Below, in pieces: positions 45,314-54,824 of a stretch of 64,000 nucleotides of DNA. Source of the stretch: Rebecca billardiae RCC1528 (lineage: Eukaryota > Haptophyta); assembly GCA_965240325.2 (NCBI GenBank), contig OZ251222.1, positions 4,464,001-4,528,000 of the forward strand, written 5' to 3'. Made by a program: the position numbers and the translations under genes. Under the pieces are notes generated by a model. That model saw only the letters and a program-made list of their open reading frames with translations. It was not told the origin of the DNA and did not search any database. Positions within the stretch are counted from its first letter, which is position 1; every line of letters begins with the position of its first letter.

Positions 45314-45315
45314 AA

Positions 45316-45360
45316 ATAATGCCCACAGCAACGATTTCTTTTTTAAAGCGGCCGTTAAGG
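45316..45360 (+). repeat. Left terminal inverted repeat
   Basis: Inverse complement of 51543-51587 over about 45 bp, centred on CCACAGCAACGA and TTCTTTTTTAAAGCGGCCGT. Confidence 0.85.
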
Positions 45361-45879
45361 AAACTCCAACAAATTGATTTTCGGCCGTTAACGGCTCAAC
45401 CCGGGCGTCCGGCCACAATCCCGAGAGCCTCCTCGCGCCGCTCGGACCAACCGACGGTCGTCCAGAGCTCCGACGCGAAGTTGAAAGTCCCGGTGCGCGC
45501 GTGCGCCGTGCGTGCGCGTGTGGCGGCGTCCACGTCGCGGCTGCGCCACCGGTGCTCTAATCGCGGGTGTTCCCCAACCTATCCCCCACCTGCCCCGCAC
45601 CCGCTCCGCGTCCCGACCCGCCACGCCGATCTACTTTGCTAGGTCTGTTCGTAACACGGTGCGAATCTGCGCCCGCCTGCACGCCGCCGCGCGCGGGGAT
45701 GCAGGAAGTGTATGGAGGGGCGCGGAGTTTGTATTCAGGCGGCGGGTTACTCGTGATCCACGCACATGCTCAGCGGGAACGCTTACTTTTGCATGGGTGA
45801 CCGGGAATTTGCATCAGACTAACTTGCTGCGGCTGCGCCCGGCGGCGGCCGCGCGGGACCGCGCTCGCCGCGCGCAGCA
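45361..45879. other. Non-coding leader inside the candidate transposon
   Basis: 519 bp between the left inverted repeat and the first ORF. Open frames exist but look like GC-composition effects. It presumably holds the element's promoter. Confidence 0.4.
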
Positions 45880-46737
45880 ATGACGACGGCTGTGCTTACC
45901 GTGGGCAAGGGCAAGCGTTCCTGCGCGAAGCCGAAGAAGGTCAAGCTGCAGCGGAAGGGCGGCTACGGCATCGGGCGCAAGGTCTCTGCCGCATCTGTGC
46001 GGCGGCGCATGGCCGCGGCGGCCGCGGAGAAGGCGGCTGAGCACGAGACGCTCATGCTGCGCGCGCGCGAGGCGGCGAGCGAGGTGGACCACTCGATCAT
46101 GCCGAACGAGAACTACCTGGCGGAGGTCAAGCGCAAGGTCAACAACTTCGTCGCCATCAAGGGCAGCCGGAAGAAGGGCAACCTGCTGCGCAAGGCCAAG
46201 CTGGCGCTGTTCCCGCGTGACGCCCTCTACTCGCCGATGTTCACCTCGCTCGACGACCAGGGCGTCGTGCACGAGACGCGAGAGAAGGACCGCACGCGGC
46301 GCACCGTGAGCTCGTACCAGCCCGAGCGCATCTCGACGTGGCTCAACCTGGGCATGCGCCGCGTCCCGAAGCCGCTGCGGGCGAACGCGCTCGGCGGCGC
46401 GCGCACGGACCGGCACCTCTCGGCGATCAACACGGTGCACTCGCTCTCGATCGAGCACACCGAGATGCATCGGCTCGATCCGGACGGCGCGTACCAGCAG
46501 TTCGCGCACGTGCGCGTGGGCGTGATCTCGCTCAACGCGCAGGGCGGCCTGCACGCGCCACAGGACGCGCAGGGCGGCGTGAGCGTCGACGCCGAGCGCT
46601 ACGCGCTGATGCAGCCATGGCGCTTCAAGAAGGAGAAGGGGCGCGCTGACGTGAGCGGCGAGCTGCTCAAGGTGTGCGCGCAGGGCGTCTCGATGCGCCG
46701 CGGCGGAGGCGGGGCTGGCGGCGCACGCCGTCTGTGA
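45880..46737 (+). CDS. Basic protein of the candidate transposon, 285 aa, unknown
   Basis: ATG at 45880, intronless. The N terminus is strongly basic (GKGKRSCAKPKKVKLQRKGG), suggesting nucleic-acid binding or nuclear entry. The middle is ordered: IMPNENYLAEVKRKVNNFVA, then SRKKGNLLRKAKLALFPRDA, then TRRTVSSYQPERISTWLNLG, then HLSAINTVHSLSIEHTEMHR. No family recognised. Its end overlaps the next ORF by 64 bp in another frame. Overlap is unusual for eukaryotic genes, so the two may be exons of one transcript, or the second may start later. As the only companion ORF between the inverted repeats it may be an accessory DNA-binding protein or the N-terminal exon of the transposase. Confidence 0.6.
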   Translation: MTTAVLTVGKGKRSCAKPKKVKLQRKGGYGIGRKVSAASVRRRMAAAAAEKAAEHETLMLRAREAASEVDHSIMPNENYLAEVKRKVNNFVAIKGSRKKGNLLRKAKLALFPRDALYSPMFTSLDDQGVVHETREKDRTRRTVSSYQPERISTWLNLGMRRVPKPLRANALGGARTDRHLSAINTVHSLSIEHTEMHRLDPDGAYQQFAHVRVGVISLNAQGGLHAPQDAQGGVSVDAERYALMQPWRFKKEKGRADVSGELLKVCAQGVSMRRGGGGAGGARRL

Positions 46738-49700
46738 CGAAGGGCCCGTCGGAGCTCACGGGCGCGCCGCCGGCAGCGCCTGCCGCGGCGCCCGCCGCGG
46801 CGGCACCGGCGGCGCCGCCCGAGTCCGACGTCTCACGGCGCAAGCGCGCGGACTGGAAAGCGCGCCGCGCGCAGCGCGAGCAGCTGACCGCCACTCGCCG
46901 AGCAGCGAGCAGCGCCCGATGGCGTCGCGCGCCAGCTGGTGACGGCGCGGTCGCGCCGCATCCCCCCCTCGATCTCTCTGCCCTCGATCCCACGCATGCC
47001 CATCTGCATTCTCATTCTCAGCCTCTCTCGCATGTTCCAGTCCTCGGTCTCACGCCCGGCCTCTGCGCCGACGCGCCATCCGATCCATCGTCCGCCGCCG
47101 TGATGCCCTACGCGGTCGCGGACACCCAGCCGCTGCCTCCGTTGGGGCCGCCGCCGCTGCCGTCGCTTCCGCCACCGCCGCAGCTGCCGTCGGCGCCTCC
47201 GCACCTGCCTCCGCCGCTCGTGCAGCCGCCGCAGCCGCGGCCGCGGCCGCGGCCGCGGCCGCAGCCGCAGCCGCTGTCCTCGCCGCATGATGCCGCCCGT
47301 CCACCGACCGCGCGCGCGCTCGCTCTCCTTCGAGCTGATGGCGGCGAGGCGGCGGCATCAGCCGCCGCCGCCGCCGCCGATTTGTCTCCCGCCGTCGTCG
47401 CTGCCCGCTTCTCGTCTCTTCCCGCTCACGCCGACCACCTCGTCTTCTCGCCCGCCACTACCAACGCCTCCTCCGCCTTGAGCTTTCCTGCTGCCGCTGC
47501 GCCGTCGCCCGCGGTCACGCGCAGCGCCTCCCGCCAGCCCGCGCCGCCACTCCTCCTCGCTGGCGCGGCGGCGCAGCCGTTCGTCGGTGGGTCGGCGGAA
47601 GAGCTGCTGCCGCCGAGGTCACCTGCCGTCGCCTCGCCCGCCTTCATGTCGCCGCCGCCTGCCGTGCTGCTCTCGGCCGCGCCCACCCGCCAGCGGCCTC
47701 TCACGCGCTCGGCTGGCAGCGTGGCGCCGACGCCCGAGGCAGAGGCGGACGAGCAGACAGCACGGGGTCGAAGGCGCATGGCCGAGCTGCAGCACGTGGC
47801 CGAGCTCGAGCAGCAGTTGCGGCGCTCGCACAGCACGCGCAGCGTCCCTTCCGAGCTCGAGCTCACCTCGCTGCGCACACGTGTGACCGAGCTCGAGCAC
47901 TTCAACGGCGAGCTCGAGCGCGAGCGCGACGACGCGGTGCGGCAGCGCGAGGACATCGTCAACTCGGCCGCCGTCGATCTCGAGCCGGTTCTCGACGTGG
48001 TGATCGCCGCCGTCAAGCTCGAGTGCGAGAACATCGAGCGCGAGGCCCTCGACCGGATCGCCGCCGCGCGCGCCGCCGCTGCTGCCGCGGAGAGGCGCGC
48101 TGTGCTCGCCGGGTACCGCGCCGGGCACAGCGCGGATGCGCGCACCCGCCACGACGCCGAGGCGGAGCAGGCGCAGGCGAAGCTTCGGCGCGATCTCGAA
48201 GAGGCGAACGCGCGGGCCGCAGCTGCGCAGCGCGCCGCCGACGCGCAGCGCGATCGGGCCCTCGAGTTGGAGCGCCGCCTCACCGCGACCGAGCACATCG
48301 CCGCTGACGCGCTGAGCGGCGTCGAGCACGAGCTCGCGGCTGCGCTGCACGCGCAGCAGCTGCTCGAGCAGCAGTGCGCGCACGCCCAGTCGCTCTGCGA
48401 CGAGCAGCAGTCGCAGCTTGTCGAGCTCAAGCGCGACAAGGACGCCGCGCGCAAGCGCGCCGACCGAGCCGCCGGCAAGTTCGAGCACCTCGCCGAGCTG
48501 AACGGGCTGGACGGCGCTCATCGGCAGCGCGCTCAGCGCCCATCTCTCTCGGTCTCGAGCAACGCGTGCCGCAAGCGCAGGCGGGGGGAGGCGGACCATA
48601 TCGAGCACATCCTGCGTGGCACGCCCGACGACGTGATGGACCTCGTGCTGCACGAGATGCTCGAGGGCGCAGACGACGGCTCGCGCAAGCCGTGGGCGAG
48701 GCACGCCTACCTCCAGCAGCGCCGCGGCGCAGTGGGCGTTGTGCGCGAGATTCAATCTCATCAGACGCACCACGACGTCGCCGGCTACCTCGTCTCGAAG
48801 AACGTCACGGACGCGCAGTTCGACACGTGGCGCGAGTGGGTGGGGAAGGAGATCCACCCGGTGACGGGCGAGCACTCGGCTCGCACCGTCTTCCGCGGCG
48901 GCTTCGGCCGCGAGCCGATCCGCCACCCGATCCCGCCGCCGGCGGCTGGCTCTCGAGAGGTCGCGCAGCGCGATCGCGAGCACGCGGGCGCGGGCGTGCT
49001 CATGATCGGCAGCGAGTCGGCGGCGCGGCCGTGGGCGCAGGCCGTGCACGCCGTGCTGGATCGCTCGGAGCGCAACGGCAAGTCCGCGCGCCCGCGCGGG
49101 CAGCCGCACGTCCTCCTCCTCTCGGCGGACGCGGGCAACACGGCTCACTCGCGCACGGCCACGATCGCCATCGTGCGCAACGGCTGGGGCGTCAACTACG
49201 GCGCGCTCGCGTCGTCAGAGGCGATCGCCATCTCGGAGCGGCCGGACTCGGACATGTCCGAGTTATGGAGTGCGCACGCCGACGCGATCAATGACGTGAT
49301 CCGGAGCGGCCTGCTTCCGCCGCGACCGACGCCGCCTGCTGCCGCCACCGCACGTGTGGCCGGCGCGGCCGGCGGCGCGGCCGCGGCCGTCACAGCCGGC
49401 GCGGCCGGCGGCGCGGGCCGCGGCGAGGCCCGCGGCGCGGCCGGCGGCGCGGCCGGCGGCACGGCCGGCGGCACGGCCGGCGGCACGGCCGGCGCGGGCG
49501 GCGCGGGCGGCAGCGGCAGCGGCGTGGCTGGCGGCACCGCCGGCGCTGGCGTCCGCGCGGCCGGCGGCGCGGCCGGCGGCGCGGCTGGTAACGCGGGCGC
49601 GGGCGCTGGCGGCGGCGCGGGCGGCGCGGGCGGCGCGGGCGGCAGCGGCAGCGGCAGCGGCGTGGCTGGCGGCACCGCCGGCGCTGGCGTCCGCGCGGCC

Positions 49701-51419
49701 GGTGGCGCGGCCGGCGGCGCGGCGAGCAGCGCGGCTGGCAACCCGAGCGCGGGCACGGCCGGCGGCGCGGCCGCCGCGGCCGCCGCGGCCGCCGCGGCCG
49801 CCGCGGCCGGCGGCGCGGCCGGCGCGGCCGGCGCGGCCGGCGCGGCCGGCGCTGCCGGCGCGGCGGGCGGCGCGGCCGGCGGCGGTTTTGGCGGCGGCGG
49901 CGAGGCGGCCGACTACGCGGAGGAGCAGAAGGCCATCATCACGTACACCGGCGATTATGTCAACCTTGCCAGCCTCGCCGGCCAGGGCTCGCACAACGTC
50001 TCGCCGCTCCGCTTCAACGTGTGGGCGGTCAAGGAGGCGGGCGCGGACGGCGGCTCGCCTCAGTGGCGGCTGCGCACGTACAAGCGCGCGCGCGCGCTGT
50101 GCCACGCGGACCCGGGCGTGACGTGCCCTGCGTGCAAGGTCACGCCTGCCGACCAGGGCGAGTGCGACGCCGAGATGACCAAGCGCCGCCGCCTTCTCGC
50201 CGACGACTCGAAGGACGCCGAGCGCATCGTCGACCAGAAGCTGCACGAGAACCAGTGGCTGCTACCGCAGCTGGAGCTCGAGCACGTCAACTACTTCCCC
50301 GGCATCATGCACTTCAAGCACGACACTTTCAAGCCGGTGCTGTCGGCGCTGTGGAGGGAGGTGGACGAGCTGTACGGCCGCGACGCGCCGCTCACCAAGT
50401 ACGACCTGATCGTCCTGTTCAAGAACGCGGGCGTGCCTGTGCGAGTGCCCAAGCGGCGCACGCGCACCAACGAGATCGGCGTGCCCGACCTCCGCGGCGA
50501 CGGCATCTCGCTGCTGCGCACGCACGCGGTCTTCTGGGCGTTGGTGCAGGTCGTGTGGAAGATCGACGCGGATCTCGACGGCGCGAGCAGCGCGGGCGCG
50601 GCGGACAGCGGCGACGAGGACGCGCGCATCTCGGACATGCAGGACGAGGAGGAGCGCGAGATGATGGACGAGATCGGCTTTGACGACGAGGCGCAGTTGA
50701 AGGCCGAGATCGCGGACATGCCGCGCATGGCACTCTTCTGCCGCCTGCTCATGCTCACGTGGCAGCTGCACGACCTCGTCTCCTCGCGCGGCTACACGGA
50801 CGATGACGATGGCCGCGCGAAGCGTGCGGACGAGGTTGAGGCAGCCGCGACGGCGTGGGTCGAGGCGCTCGACCTGTTCGTCCTCAAGCCGGTCACCTCG
50901 CAGTACAAGACGATCGCGCGGTTCGTCTTGCCTCTGCTGATCAGGCGGTGGGGCCACCTCGTGCAGCTCGCGGACGAGCAGGTGCAGGAGCACTTCGTGC
51001 AGGTGACCAAGCGGGCGATGCCGCTCGTGAACGCGCGCAAGTCGCTCGACTCGTTCGTCCGCGAGTATGCCGAGGGGAAGAAGTCGACGGTGCAGCCGCA
51101 CATCTCGACGGCCGCGCAGCTCCTGCGCCGCGTGTCGCTTGCGACGTGGGCGGAGGAGGAGTTCGGCGACAAGGTGCGGCGGCTCTGGCTGAAGAAGGAG
51201 GGCAAGCGGCAGCGCGAATGGCAGCGCAAGGCGAAGGCCGGCGCGCACGACCTGGTCGACGAGTACATCGCGGCGCGCAAGCTCGTGCGCGAGGAGGCTG
51301 GGCTTCCGGAGGAGGACTTGTCGGCACTCAAGAGCAAATTGAGGGCGGCGGCGCGCTCGGCCTCGGCGACGGTGAGCGACGGCGCGGATGTCGCGCGCGA
51401 CGGCAGCGGGGCTGGGTAG
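46674..51419 (+). CDS. Large candidate transposase, up to 1581 aa
   Basis: One stop-free frame. Residues 1-330 are Pro/Ala/Ser-rich. About 360-620 is a coiled coil (ELTSLRTRVTELEHFNGELE). About 640-870 is ordered (IEHILRGTPDDVMDLVLHEM, then FDTWREWVGKEIHPVTGEHS). About 890-1075 is a Gly/Ala low-complexity hinge. The most protein-like part, 1080-1560, includes AIITYTGDYVNLASLAGQGS, a CxxC pair (TCPACKV), QLELEHVNYFPGIMHFKHDT and YDLIVLFKNAGVPVRVPKRR, an acidic patch, then IARFVLPLLIRRWGHLVQLA. The TGDY...FPGIMHFKHD spacing is reminiscent of large DDE-type transposases and DUF6589-like proteins, where an early Asp and an FHF/MHF motif recur. That is a weak, by-eye resemblance. The start is uncertain: 46674, 47103 (MPYAVADTQP), or splicing from the upstream ORF. 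Confidence 0.6.
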   Translation: MRAGRLDAPRRRRGWRRTPSVTKGPSELTGAPPAAPAAAPAAAAPAAPPESDVSRRKRADWKARRAQREQLTATRRAASSARWRRAPAGDGAVAPHPPLDLSALDPTHAHLHSHSQPLSHVPVLGLTPGLCADAPSDPSSAAVMPYAVADTQPLPPLGPPPLPSLPPPPQLPSAPPHLPPPLVQPPQPRPRPRPRPQPQPLSSPHDAARPPTARALALLRADGGEAAASAAAAAADLSPAVVAARFSSLPAHADHLVFSPATTNASSALSFPAAAAPSPAVTRSASRQPAPPLLLAGAAAQPFVGGSAEELLPPRSPAVASPAFMSPPPAVLLSAAPTRQRPLTRSAGSVAPTPEAEADEQTARGRRRMAELQHVAELEQQLRRSHSTRSVPSELELTSLRTRVTELEHFNGELERERDDAVRQREDIVNSAAVDLEPVLDVVIAAVKLECENIEREALDRIAAARAAAAAAERRAVLAGYRAGHSADARTRHDAEAEQAQAKLRRDLEEANARAAAAQRAADAQRDRALELERRLTATEHIAADALSGVEHELAAALHAQQLLEQQCAHAQSLCDEQQSQLVELKRDKDAARKRADRAAGKFEHLAELNGLDGAHRQRAQRPSLSVSSNACRKRRRGEADHIEHILRGTPDDVMDLVLHEMLEGADDGSRKPWARHAYLQQRRGAVGVVREIQSHQTHHDVAGYLVSKNVTDAQFDTWREWVGKEIHPVTGEHSARTVFRGGFGREPIRHPIPPPAAGSREVAQRDREHAGAGVLMIGSESAARPWAQAVHAVLDRSERNGKSARPRGQPHVLLLSADAGNTAHSRTATIAIVRNGWGVNYGALASSEAIAISERPDSDMSELWSAHADAINDVIRSGLLPPRPTPPAAATARVAGAAGGAAAAVTAGAAGGAGRGEARGAAGGAAGGTAGGTAGGTAGAGGAGGSGSGVAGGTAGAGVRAAGGAAGGAAGNAGAGAGGGAGGAGGAGGSGSGSGVAGGTAGAGVRAAGGAAGGAASSAAGNPSAGTAGGAAAAAAAAAAAAAAGGAAGAAGAAGAAGAAGAAGGAAGGGFGGGGEAADYAEEQKAIITYTGDYVNLASLAGQGSHNVSPLRFNVWAVKEAGADGGSPQWRLRTYKRARALCHADPGVTCPACKVTPADQGECDAEMTKRRRLLADDSKDAERIVDQKLHENQWLLPQLELEHVNYFPGIMHFKHDTFKPVLSALWREVDELYGRDAPLTKYDLIVLFKNAGVPVRVPKRRTRTNEIGVPDLRGDGISLLRTHAVFWALVQVVWKIDADLDGASSAGAADSGDEDARISDMQDEEEREMMDEIGFDDEAQLKAEIADMPRMALFCRLLMLTWQLHDLVSSRGYTDDDDGRAKRADEVEAAATAWVEALDLFVLKPVTSQYKTIARFVLPLLIRRWGHLVQLADEQVQEHFVQVTKRAMPLVNARKSLDSFVREYAEGKKSTVQPHISTAAQLLRRVSLATWAEEEFGDKVRRLWLKKEGKRQREWQRKAKAGAHDLVDEYIAARKLVREEAGLPEEDLSALKSKLRAAARSASATVSDGADVARDGSGAG
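49341..49905 (+). repeat. Gly/Ala-coding GC-rich low-complexity repeat in the large ORF
   Basis: Tandem variants of GGCGCGGCCGGC encode GGAAGGA-type sequence. A longer block encoding GSGSGVAGGTAGAGVRAAGG occurs twice (about 49513 and 49657), so the tract grew by duplication. It separates two ordered halves of the protein. Confidence 0.9.
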
Positions 51420-51542
51420 CGGGAATCAGGCAGCTGACGGTTAGGGCATGCAGGGGGGACTAGTCGCGCGCGCGCGCCGCCCGCTGGGCGCGCGCGCGCA
51501 GCGCATAGTAATTTTCCGTAAAATAATCCGGCCGATGGACAC

Positions 51543-51587
51543 GCTAACGGCCGCTTTAAAAAAGAAGTCGTTGCTGTGGCCATCATT
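51543..51587 (-). repeat. Right terminal inverted repeat
   Basis: Reads TAACGGCCGCTTTAAAAAAG, then AAGTCGTTGCTGTGG on the plus strand; inverse of the left repeat with four mismatches. Confidence 0.85.
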
Positions 51588-52070
51588 TAACAGGCTGTGG
51601 CCGCCTCTGAGCCCTCTGACTAGTCTGAGAGTGAGAGTCCCGCGGGTGGCGGCCCGCCGAGCGGTGCCCCGGATCACGGACTCTGACGGCGATATGATAC
51701 TACTGAATGATTATGGGCTGCTGCCGCTGGCACGTCCGCGCGGGCCTGCTTCACGCGGCCCGTGTCCGTGACTACGCTGTCCAACCGCAGCAGTCACATC
51801 GGCCGGCGCCGCCGCCGCCTCCATCGGAATGGCTGGCGAAGTTGCGGCGTTACAAATCGGCCAGTGCCCGGCTGTGCCCGCAGCATGCTGGCGTCAGCCG
51901 TCACCCTGAGCCACCGTCGTCGCCGCTTGCTCGGCGTCTTCCGAGCGAGCGCTCGCAGCCGCGTCCCCAGACGACCCGCCCGCGCAGACGGACGGACCAC
52001 GGCGGGCAGCTGGCGGCGCGCTCGTGCCGCGTGCCACAGGCTGCGCGCACGACTTGGTGTCCCGCGCCGC
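51588..52070. other. Intergenic, no feature seen
   Basis: Sequence right of the candidate transposon up to the hydrogenase stop codon. No gene. Confidence 0.45.
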
Positions 52071-54412
52071 TCAGTGCGCGTGCTGCGCCGCCGAGGGCAT
52101 CGCGGAGATGCTGCGGATCGAGGGCGTGGGCTTGGTCCCGTCGAGCTCGACCTGGAAGTCGAAGACCGAGCCGTCGTGCATGTGCACCGACAGCCCCTCC
52201 GCGGCCGCAAACTTGTACCGCAGCTGTCGCCTCGGGTTTGGCGGCTGCGCGCCCACCGCCTGCTCGATGGCGGCGCGGCCGCGCAGCTCGCCGAGCTCGC
52301 CGCTCCACACGCCGTCGTCGGTGAAGAAGGACGCGGCGACCGCGCCGTCGCGGTTGTCCACCGCGTCGAGGAACCGCGCGAGCAGCTCGCGCGCCGAGTT
52401 GCGCGGCGCGTACGTGGTGTGCAGCTCCTGGTGCGCCGTGTGCGAGAGCGGCTCGCCCAGCCACGCCTTGTACAGCTGCTGCACCTCCGTGTTCTCGTGC
52501 GACATGCGGACGGGCATGTCCTTGTCCGCGCCGTAGATGCCCGCCGCGCGGCGCTCGAGGATGTCGGGCAGGTCGCTCTTGGGCTCGCCGCCGCCGCCGA
52601 GGCAGCCGCCCTTGCACGCCATCACCTGCGGCGCGAAAGGTCGGGCGCGGAGGGGGCGGCGGGGCGGCGCGCGTGAGCGGCGGCGCGGCGCGGCGCGGCG
52701 CGCGCGGCGCGGCGCGGCGCGGCGCGCACCTCGATCATGAGGTGGTTCCGCCAGCTCTGGTCCTCGCCGTTGAGCAGCTCGACGGCCGCGCCGATCGAGC
52801 TCACCACCGCGACGCTGCCCAGCCCCTCGATGGTGGCGGTCTTGACGCCCGCCTGCACGCCGCGCACGCCCTGCCACTCGAGGGGCATGTCCTTCATGCC
52901 GAGCAGCGCGGTCGTGGCGGTGCGCAGCGCGGCCTCCATCACGCCGCCGCTCGCGCCGAAGATGACGGCGGCGCCGGTCGACGCGCCGAGCGGCGAGTCG
53001 TACGTCGCGTCGTTCGGCAGCGAGGCGAACGGGATCTTGCGGTGGCGGATCATGCGCGCGAGCTCGCGCGTCGTGATGGCGGCGTCGACGTCGCCGCGCA
53101 TCCCCGGCCGCACCGCCTCGTCCTTCTTCGCCGTGCACGGCATGATCGAGACGACGAAGGGCTCGTCGTCCTCGTCCTCGTACGAGTCGCCCTCGCGCTC
53201 CCTGCGCACCTCGCGCAGCTTCTCGACGAACGGCCCGCGCTTGGTGATGGCGGCGTGCATCTGCTGCGGCGACTTGGCGGTGCTCAGGTGCGGGATCAGG
53301 TCCGGCCGGTGGATCTCCACGTAGTTCACCCAGCCGGGGCAGCACGAGGTGAAGAGCGGGAGCGGGCCGGCGCCCTCGGTGACGCGCTTGACGAGCTCGG
53401 TCCCCTCCTCCATGATCGTCAGGTCCGCCGAGAAGTTCGTGTCGAGCACGTAGTCGAAGCCGAGCGCCTTGAGCGCGGACACCATCCGGCCGGTCGAGAC
53501 GCTCCCGGGCTCGAACCCAAACTCCTCGCCGATCGCGATGCGCGTGGCGGGCGCGGTCTGCACGACGGTGGTGCGCCGCTTCGTGTCGAGCACCTCGAGC
53601 ACGCGCTGCCAGTCCGGCCGCTCCGTCAGCGCGCCGACCGGGCAGCGCAGCGTGCACTGCCCGCACGAGATGCAGCCCGTGTCCTTGAGCGGCTGGTCAA
53701 ACACCGTGATCGGCAGCTGCCCGAACCCGCGCTCGCCAAAGCCGATGCAGTGGAGCTTCTGGCCCTGCGGCCCGCACGCGTCGACGCACAGGCCGCACTC
53801 GATGCACTTGCTCATGTCGCGCGCGATCGCCGGCGACGAGTGGTCCACGAGCGCGTGCTCGCCCACGTGGTCCTCGGCGGTGCCGTGGCCGCGCTCGATC
53901 TTGGGCCACTTCTCGACCAGCTGCTCCTCCTGCACGAGCGACTGCAGCTTGCACTGGCCTGCACACACGGGGGGGCGCGGGGCGCGACGCGGCGGGCGCG
54001 ACGCGACGTGTCGGGCCGACGCGCCGCGCGGCGCGCGGCGCGCCGGCGCGCCGGCGTGTGCGACGATGCCGCGCGCTCACGCACCGTTCACCTCGCACCG
54101 CATGCACTCGTTCGGGTGGCGCGCGAGCATCATCTCGAGCTCGGTGCGGCGGTACTGCTTGAGCTCAGCCGTGTCCGTGTTGATCACCTGCCCCTCGAGC
54201 GCCGTCGTGTAGCAGGCCGGCAGCGGCTTGCCCGAGCCCTGAACGTCGACGAGGCACATACGGCACACCGCGCGCTGCTTGAACTGCGGGTGGTAGCAGA
54301 GCACTGGCACGCGCATGCCCGCCTCCTTGATGGCATCGAGGATCGTCGAGCCCTGGGGCACCTTCACCGACTTTCGGTTGACCACGAGCGAGACGAGCTC
54401 CTTGAGCACCAT
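52071..54412 (-). CDS. [FeFe]-hydrogenase (CpI-like multi-cluster type) with C-terminal NTF2/SnoaL-like domain
   Basis: Exons 54412-54085, 53958-52730 and 52625-52071; 703 aa. The order is a [2Fe-2S] domain (CYHPQFKQRAVCRMCLVDVQ), a His-Cys3 cluster motif rebuilt by splicing (HPNECMRCEVNG-QC), and two [4Fe-4S] motifs (CIECGLCVDAC, CISCGQCTLRCP). The H-cluster domain follows with L1 TSCCPGW (about 312), L2 MPCTAKKDE (about 380) and L3 MACKGGCLGGGG (about 521). The usual hydrogenase end follows: LYKAWLGEPLSHTAHQELHT, TYAPR. The enzyme makes or consumes H2 with ferredoxin or NAD(P)H partners under anoxia. Unexpectedly about 108 more residues follow (SARELLARFLDAVDNRDGAV, TDDGVWSGELGELRGRAAIE, VFDFQVELDG), with the pattern of an NTF2/SnoaL-like fold. 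An upstream ATG (54559) adds an Arg-rich 49-residue leader that could target an organelle. Maturases HydE/F/G are not in this window. Confidence 0.9.
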
Positions 54413-54824
54413 GTCAACGGTAGGGGCGCCGCGCCGCCGCCGCCGATCGCCGCCGAACGCACCCAACTCCAACCCGTCCGCGTGTGAGCCGTGGACGGCA
54501 GCGCGTTTGATTTGCCAATCGACCGAGCTGGGTGAGCGGGCAGCTCGTCGGCGGCCCAATCAGAAGGTGGCGCCGCCGGAGATCGCAGAGCCCGGCCCCT
54601 GAAGTCGCTCTCCCAATTGGCGGAGCCGCGAAAGCGCGGAGCCCAGGCGCACCAAAGATGTCCCTTGGATGTCCCGTCCCGACCAACCGTTGACCAGCTT
54701 TGGCAGTCTTCAAAAGTTGAAATGAAAAAGCCGCCATCATTGTTTTCGCGGCGTTTTCGAGTTTCCCCATTTTTCATCAGCAGAGCAGTAGCGGAGCCAA
54801 GCGCGTGCCGCCTGATCAGCTGCG
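54413..54824. promoter_or_regulatory. Shared upstream region of hydrogenase and pICln genes
   Basis: 412 bp between divergent ATGs. Up to 147 bp of it may be coding for an N-terminal extension of the hydrogenase (from 54559). The half nearer pICln is less GC-rich (AAAAGTTGAAATGAAAAAGC, TTTTCATCAG). No defined element. Confidence 0.4.

Larger units (their letters stand above)
45316..51587. mobile_element. Candidate undescribed DNA transposon with about 45-bp terminal inverted repeats
   Basis: Nearly identical inverted sequences bound this 6.27-kb unit. Left (45316-45360): AAATAATGCCCACAGCAACG, then ATTTCTTTTTTAAAG, CGGCCGTTA. Right (51543-51587), read inversely: AAATGATGGCCACAGCAACG, then ACTTCTTTTTTAAAG, CGGCCGTTA. 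About 41 of 45 bases agree, and similarity stops at the outer edges. Inside lie only two ORFs on the plus strand (285 and up to 1581 codons). I see no clear target-site duplication. Architecture (short TIRs, one very large ORF plus a small basic one) fits a cut-and-paste element. The large protein does not match a superfamily I can name. Confidence 0.65.

Noticed and set aside
45319-45642. Small ORF in the left inverted repeat whose start resembles one in the right repeat (SFLKRPL)
   Set aside because: The shared peptide simply reflects the inverted repeat. Similarity ends with it, and both frames then lose protein character.
52673-54487. A 604-codon plus-strand frame across the hydrogenase
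   Set aside because: Antisense of exons with intact iron-sulfur cluster motifs; no motif of its own.
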